Notes: generated from the letters alone by a model not told the origin. Shown: positions 1 to 9,820, counted from the first letter of the stretch. The stretch: 64,000 nucleotides of DNA from Bordetella petrii (GCF_017356245.1 NZ_JAFMZZ010000001.1:1755698-1819697); one strand, 5' to 3'. A program made the numbers and translations.

Positions 1-505
1 CGCTGCGGATCGATTCCATCAGCGCGATGCCCAGGCTTTCCGCTTTCGCGCTGCCCGCAGTATCGTAGGGTTCTTCGGCGCGCAGATAGGCCGCGATGGC
101 GGCCTCGGACAGGGGGCGGAACCGGCAGTGCGTGACCACGTCGGCCTTTTCGACGCGCTTGCCGTCGGTAACCGCCAGCGCGCTGTGGAATTCCACCGCG
201 CGGCCGGCCAGTTCCCGCAATTGGGCCTGGGCGCGCGGGAAATCGCCCGGTTTGCCGATCGGCCGGCCGTCGACCGTGGCGACCTGGTCGGAGCCGATCA
301 CGATGCAGCCCGGATGCCGGCCGGCGATGGCCAGCGCCTTGTCCACGGACAGCCGCAGCGCCAGGTCGGCCGGGGCTTCGCCGGGGGCGGGGGTTTCGTC
401 GATATCGGGGGAAATCGCCTCGAACGGCAGGCGCAGGCGCGCCAGCAATTCGCGCCGGTAGCGCGAGCTCGAGGCCAGGATCAGGCGGTGTGGCAGATGA
501 GGCAT
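1..505 (-). CDS. maf: Maf family nucleotide pyrophosphatase (3' end cut by window edge)
   Basis: Reading leftward from ATG at 505 the protein begins MPHLPHRLILASSSRYRREL, the family's N-terminal substrate-binding loop with its run of serines, followed by SVDKA and a conserved IGSDQVA segment. Maf proteins hydrolyse non-canonical or methylated nucleoside triphosphates to monophosphates in the cytoplasm and are linked to septum control. About 168 codons are visible and the C-terminus lies outside the window. It diverges from the yceD-rpmF operon, which is the usual betaproteobacterial context. The short gap 506-561 must hold both promoters. Confidence 0.9.
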   Translation of the reverse strand, partial: MPHLPHRLILASSSRYRRELLARLRLPFEAISPDIDETPAPGEAPADLALRLSVDKALAIAGRHPGCIVIGSDQVATVDGRPIGKPGDFPRAQAQLRELAGRAVEFHSALAVTDGKRVEKADVVTHCRFRPLSEAAIAAYLRAEEPYDTAGSAKAESLGIALMESIRS

Positions 506-561
506 ACAAAGTTTGACGATGACACGTAAGTCACGGTATTATCTAACGTTTTGCGGGATTT

Positions 562-1182
562 TTGCAGGCTGTGCCCAACCCTAAGCTCGCCCATTCCATC
601 AATGCGGCGGCCGCCGATGCGGCTGTCGTGGATGCGTTCGGGCTTGCTCGCCAGGGCGGCGGCGTCCAGGGTACTGTACCCCTGGTGCGGCTGGCCAGGG
701 CGGTCGAGGGCCTGCCAGAGCAGCCTGCCGGCGAAGCCGGGCTGGTGGCCTGGTCGGTGCGCGGCGAAACCGGAACTGGCGCCGCCAAGACCGGCATCGC
801 CGCCGGCCAGCCGCTCTTGCACTTGCATGTGCGGGCCAATCCGGTACTGGTGTGCCAGCGTTGCAATGCCCCGTTTGTTTATGCGGTAGATTCCCGGACA
901 GTACTGCAGTTGGTCAAGTCTGAAGACGAGCTCGACGACGACCTGTCCCTTGAATCGCAAGACCCGGATCTTGCGGACTCGCTGCCCGAAAAGGTGGTGG
1001 GCTCGCATCGTTTCGATCTGTTGGCCCAGGTCGAAGACGAGCTCATCCTGAGCATCCCGTACGTGCCCAGGCATCCCGTATGCCCGGGCGCGCAGGCCGA
1101 AGACGGCGACGCCTCCCCGGCGCCCGCCGCCGGGCGTCCGTCGCCTTTCGCGGTGCTCGAACAACTGAAGCGCAAAGATTAG
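562..1182 (+). CDS. yceD: YceD/DUF177 family protein
   Basis: About 206 residues. The mid-region has the family's CQRCN metal-binding-like pair, continuing as LLAQVEDELILSIPYVPRH, and an acidic stretch lies between them. The gene stands directly before rpmF, as in most proteobacteria; the YceD family is linked to 23S rRNA/50S ribosome assembly. The start is uncertain: TTG at 562 gives MQAVPNPK, while GTG at 571 gives a protein three residues shorter and fits the family alignment as well. No good Shine-Dalgarno sequence precedes either. Only one CxxC pair is seen, so zinc binding is inferred. Confidence 0.88.
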   Translation: MQAVPNPKLAHSINAAAADAAVVDAFGLARQGGGVQGTVPLVRLARAVEGLPEQPAGEAGLVAWSVRGETGTGAAKTGIAAGQPLLHLHVRANPVLVCQRCNAPFVYAVDSRTVLQLVKSEDELDDDLSLESQDPDLADSLPEKVVGSHRFDLLAQVEDELILSIPYVPRHPVCPGAQAEDGDASPAPAAGRPSPFAVLEQLKRKD

Positions 1183-1233
1183 GTCAACATCGGGCCGCAT
1201 CGCGTACAATGCGGCCCGTTTCTAGGAGTCATC

Positions 1234-1416
1234 ATGGCTGTTCAACAAAACAAGAAGTCCCCGTCCAAGCGTGGCATGCATCGCTCGCACGATTTCCTGG
1301 GCAACCCGTCCACCGCGATCGAGCCCACCACCGGCGAAACCCATCTGCGCCATCACATCAGCCCCAACGGCTTCTATCGTGGCCGCAAGATCCTGAAGAC
1401 CAAGGCCGACGAATAA
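1234..1416 (+). CDS. rpmF: 50S ribosomal protein L32
   Basis: A 60-residue basic protein beginning [20 protein letters not shown], the diagnostic N-terminus of bacterial L32, and ending in a lysine-rich tail. CTAGGAG lies a short distance before the ATG. It is the second gene of the yceD-rpmF-plsX-fab series, which couples ribosome and membrane lipid synthesis genes. The four-cysteine zinc motif of some L32 forms is absent, as in other Bordetella-type L32 proteins. Confidence 0.97.
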   Translation: MAVQQNKKSPSKRGMHRSHDFLGNPSTAIEPTTGETHLRHHISPNGFYRGRKILKTKADE

Positions 1417-1466
1417 CGCCGCGGCGGACTCGTCTTTCGCATTCACGGCAGCGCTGACCTGCACCC

Positions 1467-2531
1467 GTGATACGCATCGCCATCGACTGCATGGGCGGCG
1501 ATTTCGGCCTGCCCGTCACGATTCCGGCCGCGATCGAGTTCGCCCGGCAATTCCCGGATTCCCGGCTGTTGCTGGTCGGCCTGCCCGACGCCATCGAGGC
1601 GGCGCTGGCCGAGCACAAGGCCGCCCCGCGCGATCGCCTTGAAATCGTGCCGGCCACCGAGGTCGTCTCCATGGACGATCCGGTCGAGGTCGCCCTGCGT
1701 CGCAAAAAAGATTCCTCCATGCGGCTGGCCGCCCAGGCGGTCAAAGACGGCCGCGCCGACGCCTGCATCTCGGCGGGCAATACCGGCGCCTGGATGGCCA
1801 TCTCGCGCTATGTGCTCAAAACGCTGGACGGCATCGACCGCCCGGCCATCGCCACGTCCATTCCCAACCAGACCGGCCGCGCCACGACCGTGCTCGACCT
1901 GGGCGCCAACGTCGATTGCACCGCCGAGCACCTGCTGCAGTTCGCCATCATGGGCACGGCCCTGACCCAGGCGGTCGACCACCGTGACAACCCCACGGTG
2001 GGGCTGCTGAACATCGGCGAAGAAGTCATCAAGGGCAACGAAGTCGTCAAAGAGGCCGCCGAGCTGCTGCGCCGCAGCCCGCTGAACTTCCGCGGCAACG
2101 TCGAAGGCAACGACATCTTCAAGGGCACGGTCGACGTGGTGGTCTGCGACGGCTTCGTCGGCAACGTGGTGCTCAAGTCGGTCGAAGGCCTGGCGAAAAT
2201 GCTGTCCAGCGTGATCCGTGAAGAATTCAAGCGCAACCTGGTCACGCTGCTGGCCGGCGCCATCGCCAAGCCGGTGCTCAACCGCCTGCGCAATCGCGTC
2301 GACAACCGCCGCTACAACGGCGCGGCCCTGCTGGGCCTGCGCGGCGTGGTAATAAAAAGCCACGGCTCGGCCGACGTCTACGCCTACGGCTTCGCCCTGC
2401 AGCGCGCACGCGAGGCCGTGGTGAGTAAACTGCAAGAACGCACTGCCCAGGCCGTGGCGCTGATCACCCAGCGCGTCCAACTGGGCGAGGCCGCTGCCGG
2501 CGAGCCCGAGGCGGCCGGGGATACCGTTTGA
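1467..2531 (+). CDS. plsX: Phosphate acyltransferase PlsX
   Basis: 354 residues from a GTG start ([14 protein letters not shown]). The N-terminal DCMGGD motif and the central GEEVIKGNE and [12 protein letters not shown] segments are hallmarks of PlsX. The enzyme converts acyl-ACP to acyl-phosphate on the inner face of the membrane, feeding PlsY in phosphatidate synthesis. Its stop codon overlaps the fabH start by one base, so the two are probably translationally coupled. Length is normal for the family. Confidence 0.96.
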   Translation: MIRIAIDCMGGDFGLPVTIPAAIEFARQFPDSRLLLVGLPDAIEAALAEHKAAPRDRLEIVPATEVVSMDDPVEVALRRKKDSSMRLAAQAVKDGRADACISAGNTGAWMAISRYVLKTLDGIDRPAIATSIPNQTGRATTVLDLGANVDCTAEHLLQFAIMGTALTQAVDHRDNPTVGLLNIGEEVIKGNEVVKEAAELLRRSPLNFRGNVEGNDIFKGTVDVVVCDGFVGNVVLKSVEGLAKMLSSVIREEFKRNLVTLLAGAIAKPVLNRLRNRVDNRRYNGAALLGLRGVVIKSHGSADVYAYGFALQRAREAVVSKLQERTAQAVALITQRVQLGEAAAGEPEAAGDTV

Positions 2532-3517
2532 TGGGTACCGCAATGACATATGCCGTGATCGCCGGCTCGGGCAGCTTCCTGCCCGAGCGGGTCGTGTCCA
2601 ACGACGAACTGGCCGCCGAGCTGGCCACCCGCAATATCTCCACGTCCGACGAATGGATCGTCGAACGCACCGGCATCCGCCAGCGCCACCTGGCCGAACG
2701 CGGCGTCACCACCAGCACCCTGGCCACCGAAGCGGCCCGGCGCGCGCTGGCCGACGCCGGCGTGCAGGCCTCCGAGGTCGACCTGATCATCGTGGCCACG
2801 TCCACGCCCGATTACGTCTTTCCCAGCACGGCCTGCCTGGTGCAGGCCAATCTGGGCGCGAAAGGCGGCGCGGCGTTCGACGTGCAGGCCGTCTGCAGCG
2901 GCTTCGTCTATGCGCTCAGCACGGCCGATGCGTTCGTGCGGGCCGGCCGGGCGCGCTGCGCGCTGGTCATCGGCGCCGAAGTCTTCTCGCGCATCCTCGA
3001 CTGGAACGACCGCGGCACCTGTGTGCTGTTCGGCGACGGCGCCGGCGCGGTGGTGCTCAAGGCGGCAAGCCAGCCGGGCATCCTGGCGGCCCAATTGCAT
3101 GCCGATGGCTCGCAGACCAAGATCCTGTGCGCGGCCGGCAATGTGGCCTATGGCGACGTCACCGGCGACCCGTTCCTGCGCATGGACGGCCAGGCAGTGT
3201 TCAAGCAGGCGGTCACGGTGCTCGACCGTTCCGCGCGCGATGTCTGCGCCGAGGCGGGCGTCGACGTCGCCGAGCTCGATTGGTTGGTGCCGCATCAGGC
3301 AAACGTCCGCATCCTGAATTTCCTGGCGCGCAAGCTGCACGTGCCGACTGAAAAAGTCGTGATCACCGTCGATTCGCATGCCAATACCTCGGCGGCCAGC
3401 GTGCCGCTGGCCCTGGATGCGGCCCGCCGCGACGGCCGGGTCAAGCCGGGCCACCTGGTGCTGATGCAGGGCGTGGGCGGCGGTTTCACCTGGGGCTCGG
3501 TCCTGGCGCGCATGTAA
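2531..3517 (+). CDS. fabH: Beta-ketoacyl-ACP synthase III
   Basis: 328 residues from ATG at 2531; a later ATG at 2543 ([10 protein letters not shown]) would remove four residues and cannot be excluded. The catalytic triad is visible: C122 in AVCSGF, H255 in PHQANVR and N285 in SHANTSAAS. FabH condenses acetyl-CoA with malonyl-ACP to start type II fatty acid synthesis. The TGATG overlap with plsX argues for the 2531 start. It is followed 77 bp later by fabD. Confidence 0.96.
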   Translation: MGTAMTYAVIAGSGSFLPERVVSNDELAAELATRNISTSDEWIVERTGIRQRHLAERGVTTSTLATEAARRALADAGVQASEVDLIIVATSTPDYVFPSTACLVQANLGAKGGAAFDVQAVCSGFVYALSTADAFVRAGRARCALVIGAEVFSRILDWNDRGTCVLFGDGAGAVVLKAASQPGILAAQLHADGSQTKILCAAGNVAYGDVTGDPFLRMDGQAVFKQAVTVLDRSARDVCAEAGVDVAELDWLVPHQANVRILNFLARKLHVPTEKVVITVDSHANTSAASVPLALDAARRDGRVKPGHLVLMQGVGGGFTWGSVLARM

Positions 3518-3594
3518 CGCCGGTCGCGGCCCCTGGGGGCCCGGGCCCGTTGTCGGGTATCCTCACCGATTCTGAAATCAGTCGATACATCATC

Positions 3595-4530
3595 ATGAAA
3601 ATCGCGTTTGTCTTTCCTGGTCAGGGTTCGCAGTCGGTCGGCATGCTCGATGCCTGGGCTGGCAATGCGGCCGTGGCCGATGTCGTGGCTCGCGCGGGCC
3701 AGGCGCTGGGCCAGGACCTCGGCGCCCTGATCGCGCAAGGGCCGGCCGATCAGCTCAACCTCACCACCAATACGCAGCCGGCGATGCTGACGGCCGGCAT
3801 GGCGGTGTTCGCCGCCTGGCGCGCCGCCGGCGGCGCGATGCCGGCCGTGATGGCCGGGCACAGCCTGGGCGAATATGCCGCCCTGACCGCCGCCGGCGCG
3901 CTCGGCCTCGAAGACGCGGTGCGCCTGGTGCGCGTGCGGGCCGACGCCATGCAGGCGGCAGTGCCGGTCGGCGCAGGCGGCATGGCCGCCGTGCTGGGCC
4001 TGGACGATGACGCCGTGCGCGCCGCCTGCGCGCAGGCCGCCCAGGGCGAAGTGGTCGAAGCCGTGAATTTCAACGCGCCCGCGCAGGTGGTCATCGCCGG
4101 GCACAAGGCCGCCGTCGAGCGCGCCTGCGAAGCCGCCAAGGCGGCCGGCGCCAAGCGCGCCCTGGTGCTGCCCGTGTCGGCGCCGTTTCATTCCAGCCTG
4201 CTGCGGCCCGCCGCCGACGTGCTGGCCGGCGCGCTGGCGCAGGCCGCGGTCGCCGCGCCGCAAGTGCCGGTCATCAACAACGTCGACGTGGCCTCGCCCG
4301 CCGACCCGGCCGCCATCCGCGATGCCCTGGTACGCCAGGCCTGGCATCCCGTGCGCTGGGTCGAAACGCTGCGGGCCATGAAGGCGCAGGGCGTCACCCA
4401 TGTGGTCGAATGCGGCCCCGGCAAAGTGCTGGCCGGCTTGACCAAGCGCATCGACAGCGAACTTACCGGCCTTTCGATCACCGATCCGGCTTCTCTCGAA
4501 GCCGCGCTGGCTGCCCTCGGCCAGAACTGA
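3595..4530 (+). CDS. fabD: Malonyl-CoA:ACP transacylase
   Basis: 311 residues starting MKIAFVFPGQGSQ, the canonical FabD N-terminus, so the ATG at 3595 is preferred to an upstream in-frame start. The nucleophile S90 lies in GHSLGEY and the partner histidine H199 in SAPFHSSLL. The enzyme moves malonyl from CoA to the ACP encoded by acpP downstream. The 77 bp before it, after fabH, contains a GC-rich run but no clear terminator. Confidence 0.97.
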   Translation: MKIAFVFPGQGSQSVGMLDAWAGNAAVADVVARAGQALGQDLGALIAQGPADQLNLTTNTQPAMLTAGMAVFAAWRAAGGAMPAVMAGHSLGEYAALTAAGALGLEDAVRLVRVRADAMQAAVPVGAGGMAAVLGLDDDAVRAACAQAAQGEVVEAVNFNAPAQVVIAGHKAAVERACEAAKAAGAKRALVLPVSAPFHSSLLRPAADVLAGALAQAAVAAPQVPVINNVDVASPADPAAIRDALVRQAWHPVRWVETLRAMKAQGVTHVVECGPGKVLAGLTKRIDSELTGLSITDPASLEAALAALGQN

Positions 4531-4576
4531 CACGACATGTCCCGCCCCTCGGGGCGGGCGTCACCACGGAACTGAC

Positions 4577-5332
4577 ATGGACAAACAATCGGCAGAACTG
4601 CAAGGCAAAGTAGCCCTGGTAACCGGCGCCACGCGCGGCATCGGCAAGGCCATCGCCCACGAACTCGCGGTGCGCGGCGCCGTGGTGGTGGGCACCGCCA
4701 CCAGCGAATCGGGCGCGCAGGCCATCAACGAGGCGCTGGCCCCGCTGGGCGGCCGCGGCGTGGTGCTCGATGTTACCGACGCCCAGGCCTGCGATGCCCT
4801 GATCGACGCGCTGGGCAAAGAAACCGGCGGCGGGCCGCACATCCTGGTCAACAATGCCGGCATCACGCGCGACAACCTTGCCATGCGCATGAAAGACGAC
4901 GACTGGTCGGCCGTCATCGACACCAACCTGGCGGCGGTCTTCCGCCTGTCGCGCGCGGTTTTGCGCGGCATGATGAAGGCCCGCTGGGGTCGCATCATCA
5001 ACGTGACCTCGGTCGTGGGCGCCAGCGGCAACGCCGGGCAGGCCAACTACGCGGCCGCCAAGGCCGGCGTGGCCGGCATGTCGCGCGCGCTGGCGCGCGA
5101 GCTGGGCAGCCGCAACATCACGGTCAATTGCGTGGCGCCGGGCTTCATCGATACCGACATGACCCGCGCGCTGGGCGAATCCCAGACCGCCGCGCTGCTG
5201 CAGCAGATTCCGCTGGGGCGCCTGGGTTCGCCCGTTGACATCGCGCAGGCGGTGGCCTTTTTATCTGGCCCCCAGGCGGGTTACATTACTGGAACCACCC
5301 TGCACGTCAACGGCGGGATGTACATGCAATAA
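4577..5332 (+). CDS. fabG: 3-oxoacyl-ACP reductase FabG
   Basis: 251-residue short-chain dehydrogenase/reductase. The nucleotide-binding motif TGATRGIG is at about residues 17-24, NNAG at 92-95, and the catalytic Ser145, Tyr158 and Lys162 are all present. It carries out the NADPH-dependent reduction of 3-oxoacyl-ACP in the elongation cycle. It sits between fabD and acpP as in other betaproteobacteria. A 6-bp GC hairpin (5333-5350) follows the stop but has no T run, so read-through to acpP is likely. Confidence 0.96.
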
Positions 5333-5418
5333 GGCCGCCCCAGAGCGGCCGTTATGGGGCACGCCGGGGTCTTACAGTCATTTTTGTCACGGCCAGGCGT
5401 TTGCATTCCTCTGCGCTT

Positions 5419-5430
5419 GGCTATAATTCG
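5419..5430 (+). promoter_or_regulatory. Probable acpP promoter -10 region
   Basis: GGCTATAATTCG contains a perfect TATAAT hexamer about 35 bp before the acpP start codon and about 90 bp after fabG. No convincing -35 hexamer was found at 17 bp upstream. It would let acpP be transcribed independently of the long fab message, as is seen in many bacteria. Confidence 0.5.
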
Positions 5431-5457
5431 CGGGATTTTTCCCAATTGGAGATCTGC

Positions 5458-5697
5458 ATGGAAAGCATCGAACAGCGCGTCAAGAAGATCGTCGCTGAAC
5501 AACTTGGCGTCAACGAAGCCGAGATCAAGAACGAATCCTCCTTCCTTGACGACCTCGGTGCCGATTCGCTCGACATGGTTGAACTGGTCATGGCGCTCGA
5601 AGACGAATTCGAGACCGAGATCCCCGACGAAGAGGCCGAAAAGATCACCACCGTGCAGCAAGCGATTGATTACATCAATTCGCACGGTAAGCAGTAA
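5458..5697 (+). CDS. acpP: Acyl carrier protein
   Basis: 79 residues, very acidic, beginning [16 protein letters not shown]. The phosphopantetheine attachment serine S37 lies in the invariant GADSLD motif. AcpP carries growing acyl chains for all fab enzymes of this cluster. The ATG at 5458 follows GGAGATCTGC; an in-frame ATG at 5401 lies within what looks like the gene's own promoter region (GGCTATAATTCG near 5419-5430) and is rejected. A strong separate promoter here fits the high expression of acpP. Confidence 0.97.
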
Positions 5698-5880
5698 GCT
5701 AAGCCTGTATTCTCCCGGACGCCACGCCGCCTTGCGGGCGCGGCCGGGAACGGGGGCGGTTTCAGGAGCGCCGTGCGGTCCGTGCGCGGAAGCATCATCA
5801 TGATGTTTCCGCGGCCGGGCGGGCCGCATGGGCGGCGCATCCGAAAACCGCCTTTCTTTTGTCTGTTTTAGGAGTCCTCC

Positions 5881-7110
5881 GTGAAGCGACGAGTCGTCAT
5901 CACCGGCCTGGGTATCGTATCGCCCGTGGGCAACGACATCTCCAGCGCCTGGGACAATATCGTCAACGGACGTTCCGGCATTGGCCGCATCACCCGTTTC
6001 GACCCCTCGGCCATCACCACGCACATCGCGGGCGAGGTCAAGGATTTCGACGTCACCCAGTACCTGCCCGCCAAAGAAGCGCGCCAGATGGATACTTTCA
6101 TCCATTACGGCATGGCAGCCGGCATCCAGGCCTGGCAGGACAGCGGCATCGAGGTCACCGAGGCCAATGCCGAGCGCATCGGCGTCATCGTCGGCTCGGG
6201 CATCGGCGGCCTGCCCCGCATCGAAGAAACCCAGACCGAGCTGCTGGCCAAGGGCCCGCGGCGCATTTCTCCCTTCTTCGTGCCGGGTTCGCTGATCAAC
6301 CTGATCTCGGGCCAGTTGTCCATCCGCTTCGGCATGAAGGGCCCCAGTTACGCCGTCGTGTCGGCCTGCACCACCGGCCTGCACTGCATCGGCGACGCCG
6401 CCCGCCTGATCGAATACGGCGATGCCGACATCATGCTGGCCGGCGGCGCGGAATCCACAGTGTCGCCGCTGGGCATCGGCGGTTTTGCCGCCATGCGGGC
6501 GCTGTCCACGCGCAACGACGACCCCACCACCGCATCGCGCCCCTGGGACCGCGACCGCGACGGCTTCGTGCTGGGCGAGGGCGCGGGCGTGCTGGTGCTT
6601 GAAGAATACGAACACGCCAAGAAGCGCGGCGCGCGCATCTACGGCGAATTCGTGGGCTACGGCATGAGCTCCGACGCGCACCACATCACCGCGCCCGACA
6701 AAGACGGCCCGCGCCGCGGTGTGCTGAATGCCCTGCGCAACGGCGGCATCAATGCCGACGAGGTCGACTACGTCAACGCGCACGGCACGTCCACGCCGCT
6801 GGGCGACAAGAACGAGTCCGACGCCCTGAAACTGGCGTTCGGCGATCACGCCAGGAAGCTGGTGGTCAATTCCACCAAGTCCATGACCGGCCACCTGCTG
6901 GGCGCTGCCGGCGGCATCGAGGCGGTGTTCACCACCCTGGCCCTGTACAACCAGAAGTCGCCGCCCACGATCAACATCTTCAACCAGGATCCCGAATGCG
7001 ACCTGGACTACTGCGCCAACGAGGCCCGGGACATGAAGATCGACGTGGCGATTTCCAATTCCTTCGGTTTTGGCGGCACCAACGGCTCCATGGCCGTTCG
7101 CCGGATCTGA
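5881..7110 (+). CDS. fabF: Beta-ketoacyl-ACP synthase II
   Basis: 409 residues from GTG, with TTAGGAGTCC just upstream. Active-site Cys163 lies in SACTTGLH, and the two histidines are H301 (NAHGTST) and H338 (MTGHLLG), giving the C-H-H set of elongating condensing enzymes. FabF elongates acyl-ACP with malonyl-ACP. It ends two bases before the possible start of the next small gene. The 183-bp gap after acpP (5698-5880) shows no gene. Confidence 0.96.
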   Translation: MKRRVVITGLGIVSPVGNDISSAWDNIVNGRSGIGRITRFDPSAITTHIAGEVKDFDVTQYLPAKEARQMDTFIHYGMAAGIQAWQDSGIEVTEANAERIGVIVGSGIGGLPRIEETQTELLAKGPRRISPFFVPGSLINLISGQLSIRFGMKGPSYAVVSACTTGLHCIGDAARLIEYGDADIMLAGGAESTVSPLGIGGFAAMRALSTRNDDPTTASRPWDRDRDGFVLGEGAGVLVLEEYEHAKKRGARIYGEFVGYGMSSDAHHITAPDKDGPRRGVLNALRNGGINADEVDYVNAHGTSTPLGDKNESDALKLAFGDHARKLVVNSTKSMTGHLLGAAGGIEAVFTTLALYNQKSPPTINIFNQDPECDLDYCANEARDMKIDVAISNSFGFGGTNGSMAVRRI

Positions 7111-7111
7111 T

Positions 7112-7609
7112 TTGGACGACCGCCGGGATCTCGGCCGCCGGACGCTCTGCGTGCCGGTGCGCCGCCCGAGCCACCTGACGCTGTTGGGCCGTGCGGCCGT
7201 TGCAGGCGGCGCCGCCTGCGTGGCCGCCGCGGCGTGGTGGCAGGCCGGGCCGCAAGGCCTGGCCGTCCTGGCCGGCACGGCGGGGGCCCTCGCGGGCTTG
7301 CGGCGCGCGCTGGGCCGCCGGCGGCCGGCGGGCCGCGGTCCGGTCCGGGCGATCCGGGCGGTAGCCGGCAGCCGCCGCTGGCAGGTCCGTGTGGAAAGCC
7401 GCTGGCACCCGGCCACCCTGCGCGATGCCCGGCGCGGCGCCTGCTGGCTTGATTTGCGCTTGCAGCCCGATCCCGCCGCAGGGCGGGCGGTTACAAATTA
7501 CCGGGTCGCCGTGTGGCGGCCCAGTGTGTCCCCGGCCCGCTGGCGCCGGCTCTGCCTGCTGGCAGGGGCGGCGCAGCGCCTGGACACGCCAGCCCCGAGG
7601 CCCGCATGA
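7112..7609 (+). CDS. Conserved hypothetical protein between fabF and rpoE
   Basis: Up to 165 residues if started at TTG 7112; GTG at 7151 is another candidate. The protein is rich in Arg and Ala, with an Ala/Val/Leu-rich stretch around residues 25-65 (GRAAVAGGAACVAAAAWW, then GLAVLAGTAGALAG) that could form one or two membrane segments, and a C-terminal beta-rich part with several Trp. Its stop overlaps the rpoE start (ATGA at 7606-7609), which points to translational coupling. A position before rpoE in betaproteobacteria is often taken by a small YgfX-like membrane protein, but I do not recognise a family with confidence. Confidence 0.6.
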   Translation: MDDRRDLGRRTLCVPVRRPSHLTLLGRAAVAGGAACVAAAAWWQAGPQGLAVLAGTAGALAGLRRALGRRRPAGRGPVRAIRAVAGSRRWQVRVESRWHPATLRDARRGACWLDLRLQPDPAAGRAVTNYRVAVWRPSVSPARWRRLCLLAGAAQRLDTPAPRPA

Positions 7610-8205
7610 GCGAGCGCGACATCGACGCCGAACTGGTCGCCCGCGTGCAGCGCGGCGACAAAAAGGCTTTCGACCTGCTGGTGCTCAAGTACCAGCGCAA
7701 GATCCTGCGCCTGCTGGGGCGCATGATCCGCGATCCGGCCGAAATCGAGGACGTCGCCCAGGAGGCCTTCATCAAGGCCTACCGGGCGCTGCCGCAGTTC
7801 CGGGGCGAAAGCGCCTTTTACACCTGGCTGTACCGTATTGCGGTCAACACGGCCCGCAACTGGCTGGCCTCGGCCGGGCGCCGTCCCAGCGCGCCCAATG
7901 CAATCGAGACCGAAGACGGTGAAACTTTTAACGAAACAGACAACCTAACCGATATCAGCACGCCGGAATCCATGATGGCCAGCCGCGAGATCGCCGAAAC
8001 TGTCAACGCGGTCATCGAGGAATTGCCCGAAGAGCTCCGGACCGCTATCGTGCTGCGTGAAATCGAAGGTATGAGTTACGAAGACATCGCCCAGAGCATG
8101 GGTTGCCCGATTGGTACCGTGCGTTCGCGCATTTTCCGTGCCCGCGAAGCCATTGCCACCCGGTTGCGCCCCCTGCTGGACACCGATGCCGAGCGTCGTT
8201 GGTAA
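7606..8205 (+). CDS. rpoE: RNA polymerase sigma factor RpoE (AlgU/sigma-E type)
   Basis: 199 residues starting MSERDIDAELVARVQRGD. Region 2 holds the typical YQRKILRLLGRMIRD and DVAQEAFIKAYR segments; region 4 ends with LREIEGMSYEDIAQSMGCP and a GTVRSRIFRARE helix. This is an ECF sigma factor for envelope stress. The gene is followed by its anti-sigma factor rseA and by rseB and mucD, so regulated proteolysis of RseA is the expected control. The ATG is chosen for its overlap with the previous stop. Confidence 0.96.
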   Translation: MSERDIDAELVARVQRGDKKAFDLLVLKYQRKILRLLGRMIRDPAEIEDVAQEAFIKAYRALPQFRGESAFYTWLYRIAVNTARNWLASAGRRPSAPNAIETEDGETFNETDNLTDISTPESMMASREIAETVNAVIEELPEELRTAIVLREIEGMSYEDIAQSMGCPIGTVRSRIFRAREAIATRLRPLLDTDAERRW

Positions 8206-8217
8206 GGAGCGGCAGTC

Positions 8218-8718
8218 ATGCAATCAACAGTCAAATCCTTGGCAGACACCGATATATCCCTGGAAGAATCGGTATCGGCCTGGATGGACGGCGAAGCGTC
8301 CGAAGATATTTTTCCCGATCTCGCCACTGTGCAAGGCCGTCGAACCTGGGACACCTACCACCTGATCGGCGACGCGCTGCGCAACGCCGATCTGGCCGTC
8401 AGCCCCAGCGCCAGCTTCCATGCGCGCCTCTCGCGGGCGCTGGACGCCGAGCTGCCCATCGTCGCCCCGCAGCGGCGCCGTTCGCCGCTGCGCATGGGCC
8501 TGTCCGGCCTGGCCGTGGCCGCGGCCGTGGCCACGGTCGCCTGGGTGGCGCAGCCCTACATCATGGGCGGCTCCAGCCGCCCCGCCGAAACCCGCGTGCT
8601 GGCCGATGCCTCGTCCTCTGAAGCGCCGGGGCTGCGCGATTACCTCGAGGCGCACCGCCAGATGGCGGGCCCCAGCGCCGTGCGCCAGGTCTCGTTCGAT
8701 GCCGGAGCCGGACGTTGA
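8218..8718 (+). CDS. rseA: Anti-sigma-E factor RseA/MucA
   Basis: 166 residues. The N-terminal anti-sigma domain is typical (LEESVSAWMDGEASED, then WDTYHLIGDALRN). A single transmembrane stretch lies near residues 92-112 (MGLSGLAVAAAVATVAWVA), and a short periplasmic tail follows. It should hold RpoE at the inner membrane until cleaved under stress. It follows rpoE by 12 bp and overlaps rseB by four bases. The periplasmic part is short compared with E. coli RseA, as is usual in betaproteobacteria. Confidence 0.92.
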   Translation: MQSTVKSLADTDISLEESVSAWMDGEASEDIFPDLATVQGRRTWDTYHLIGDALRNADLAVSPSASFHARLSRALDAELPIVAPQRRRSPLRMGLSGLAVAAAVATVAWVAQPYIMGGSSRPAETRVLADASSSEAPGLRDYLEAHRQMAGPSAVRQVSFDAGAGR

Positions 8719-9773
8719 TCGCACAGCTGCAGCAGTTCTGTCGACCGGTACTGGGCCGGGCACCCTGGGGCCGCCGGCCCGCGCAAGGGGCCGGATGGGC
8801 CCTCACCGCCGTCTTCCTGGTGGCCCTGGCGGCCGCCCACGAGGCCGCCCGGGCCGCCGAGCCCGCCCAGGGCGACGCTTCGATCCAGCTGCTCTACGAC
8901 ATCCAGCAGGCCGCCCGCAAGCAAGACTACGCCGGCGTCTTCCTGTACCAGCAGGGCGAGGTCATCCAGTCGTCGCGCCTGGTGCACGTCATCGATGGCA
9001 CCGGAGAGCGCGAGCGCCTGGAAATCCTGGACGGCCAGCCGCGCGAATACCTGCGCCACAACGACGAAATCCAGTGCCTCATTCCCGAGCGCAAGACCGT
9101 GCTGATGGAACCGCGCCGCGGCGACCGCTTCCCGGGCCTGCTGCTGGGCAATCCCACTGACCTGGCGCAGCACTACAGCATCCGCACCGAAGACAAGCTG
9201 CATCGCGTGGCCGACCGCCAGTGCCGCATCATCACCATCGAGCCGCGCGACGGCCTGCGCTATGGCTATCGCCTGTGCGCCGACGTCGACACCAACCTGC
9301 TGCTCAAGGCCCAGACGATCGACGTCGACGAGGGCGTGGTCGAACAGGTGTCCTTCACCTCCATCCGCGTGGGGGGCAAGGTCGATTCCTCTGAATTGGC
9401 GTCGCGCTGGAGCACACGCGACTGGAAAGTGCTGCAGCCGCGCATCGAGCCCACCGACCTGGCCGCCCAGGGCTGGCGCATTCCCGCGCCCAAGGGTTTC
9501 GTGGCCGTGATGCAGGTCAAGCGCTCGATGGGGCACAGCAATGTGAACCAACTGGTGCTTTCCGACGGGCTGGCGGCCATTTCGGTATTCATCGAGCCGT
9601 ACGACACGGGGCACGGCCATCCCCTGTCGGCGGGGGCGGCGCGCCGTGGCGCCATCAATATCTATGGCACGCGAATTGCCGACTTCTGGCTGACCGCCCT
9701 GGGTGAAGTGCCGGCCGCGACGCTCGAGCAATTGGCCACTTCCACCGAATACGTGCCAGTACCCTCTCAATAA
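8715..9773 (+). CDS. rseB: Sigma-E regulatory protein RseB/MucB
   Basis: 352 residues from a TTG start that overlaps the rseA stop. An N-terminal hydrophobic segment (WALTAVFLVALAAAHEAARA, about residues 28-47) is a signal peptide. The lipoprotein-like lipid-sensing domain follows (QDYAGVFLYQQGEVIQSSRLVH, EYLRHNDEIQC), then the C-terminal domain. RseB binds the periplasmic part of RseA and shields it from DegS-type cleavage. The start is inferred from the overlap; no other start keeps the signal peptide at the N-terminus. Confidence 0.92.
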   Translation: MIAQLQQFCRPVLGRAPWGRRPAQGAGWALTAVFLVALAAAHEAARAAEPAQGDASIQLLYDIQQAARKQDYAGVFLYQQGEVIQSSRLVHVIDGTGERERLEILDGQPREYLRHNDEIQCLIPERKTVLMEPRRGDRFPGLLLGNPTDLAQHYSIRTEDKLHRVADRQCRIITIEPRDGLRYGYRLCADVDTNLLLKAQTIDVDEGVVEQVSFTSIRVGGKVDSSELASRWSTRDWKVLQPRIEPTDLAAQGWRIPAPKGFVAVMQVKRSMGHSNVNQLVLSDGLAAISVFIEPYDTGHGHPLSAGAARRGAINIYGTRIADFWLTALGEVPAATLEQLATSTEYVPVPSQ

Positions 9774-9820
9774 CAAGAAACCTGCAAAAAAAAGGTTTGG
9801 GGAATTTTCGGAGTTCTCTC

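Noticed and set aside
5333..5350. GGCCGC/GCGGCC hairpin after fabG as a terminator
   Set aside because: Only 6 bp and followed by GTTATGG rather than a T run.
5281..7416. 711-codon open frame on the minus strand across acpP and fabF
   Set aside because: It lies antisense to two certain genes. Its His/Gly/Arg/Ala-rich composition is that of GC-rich shadow frames.
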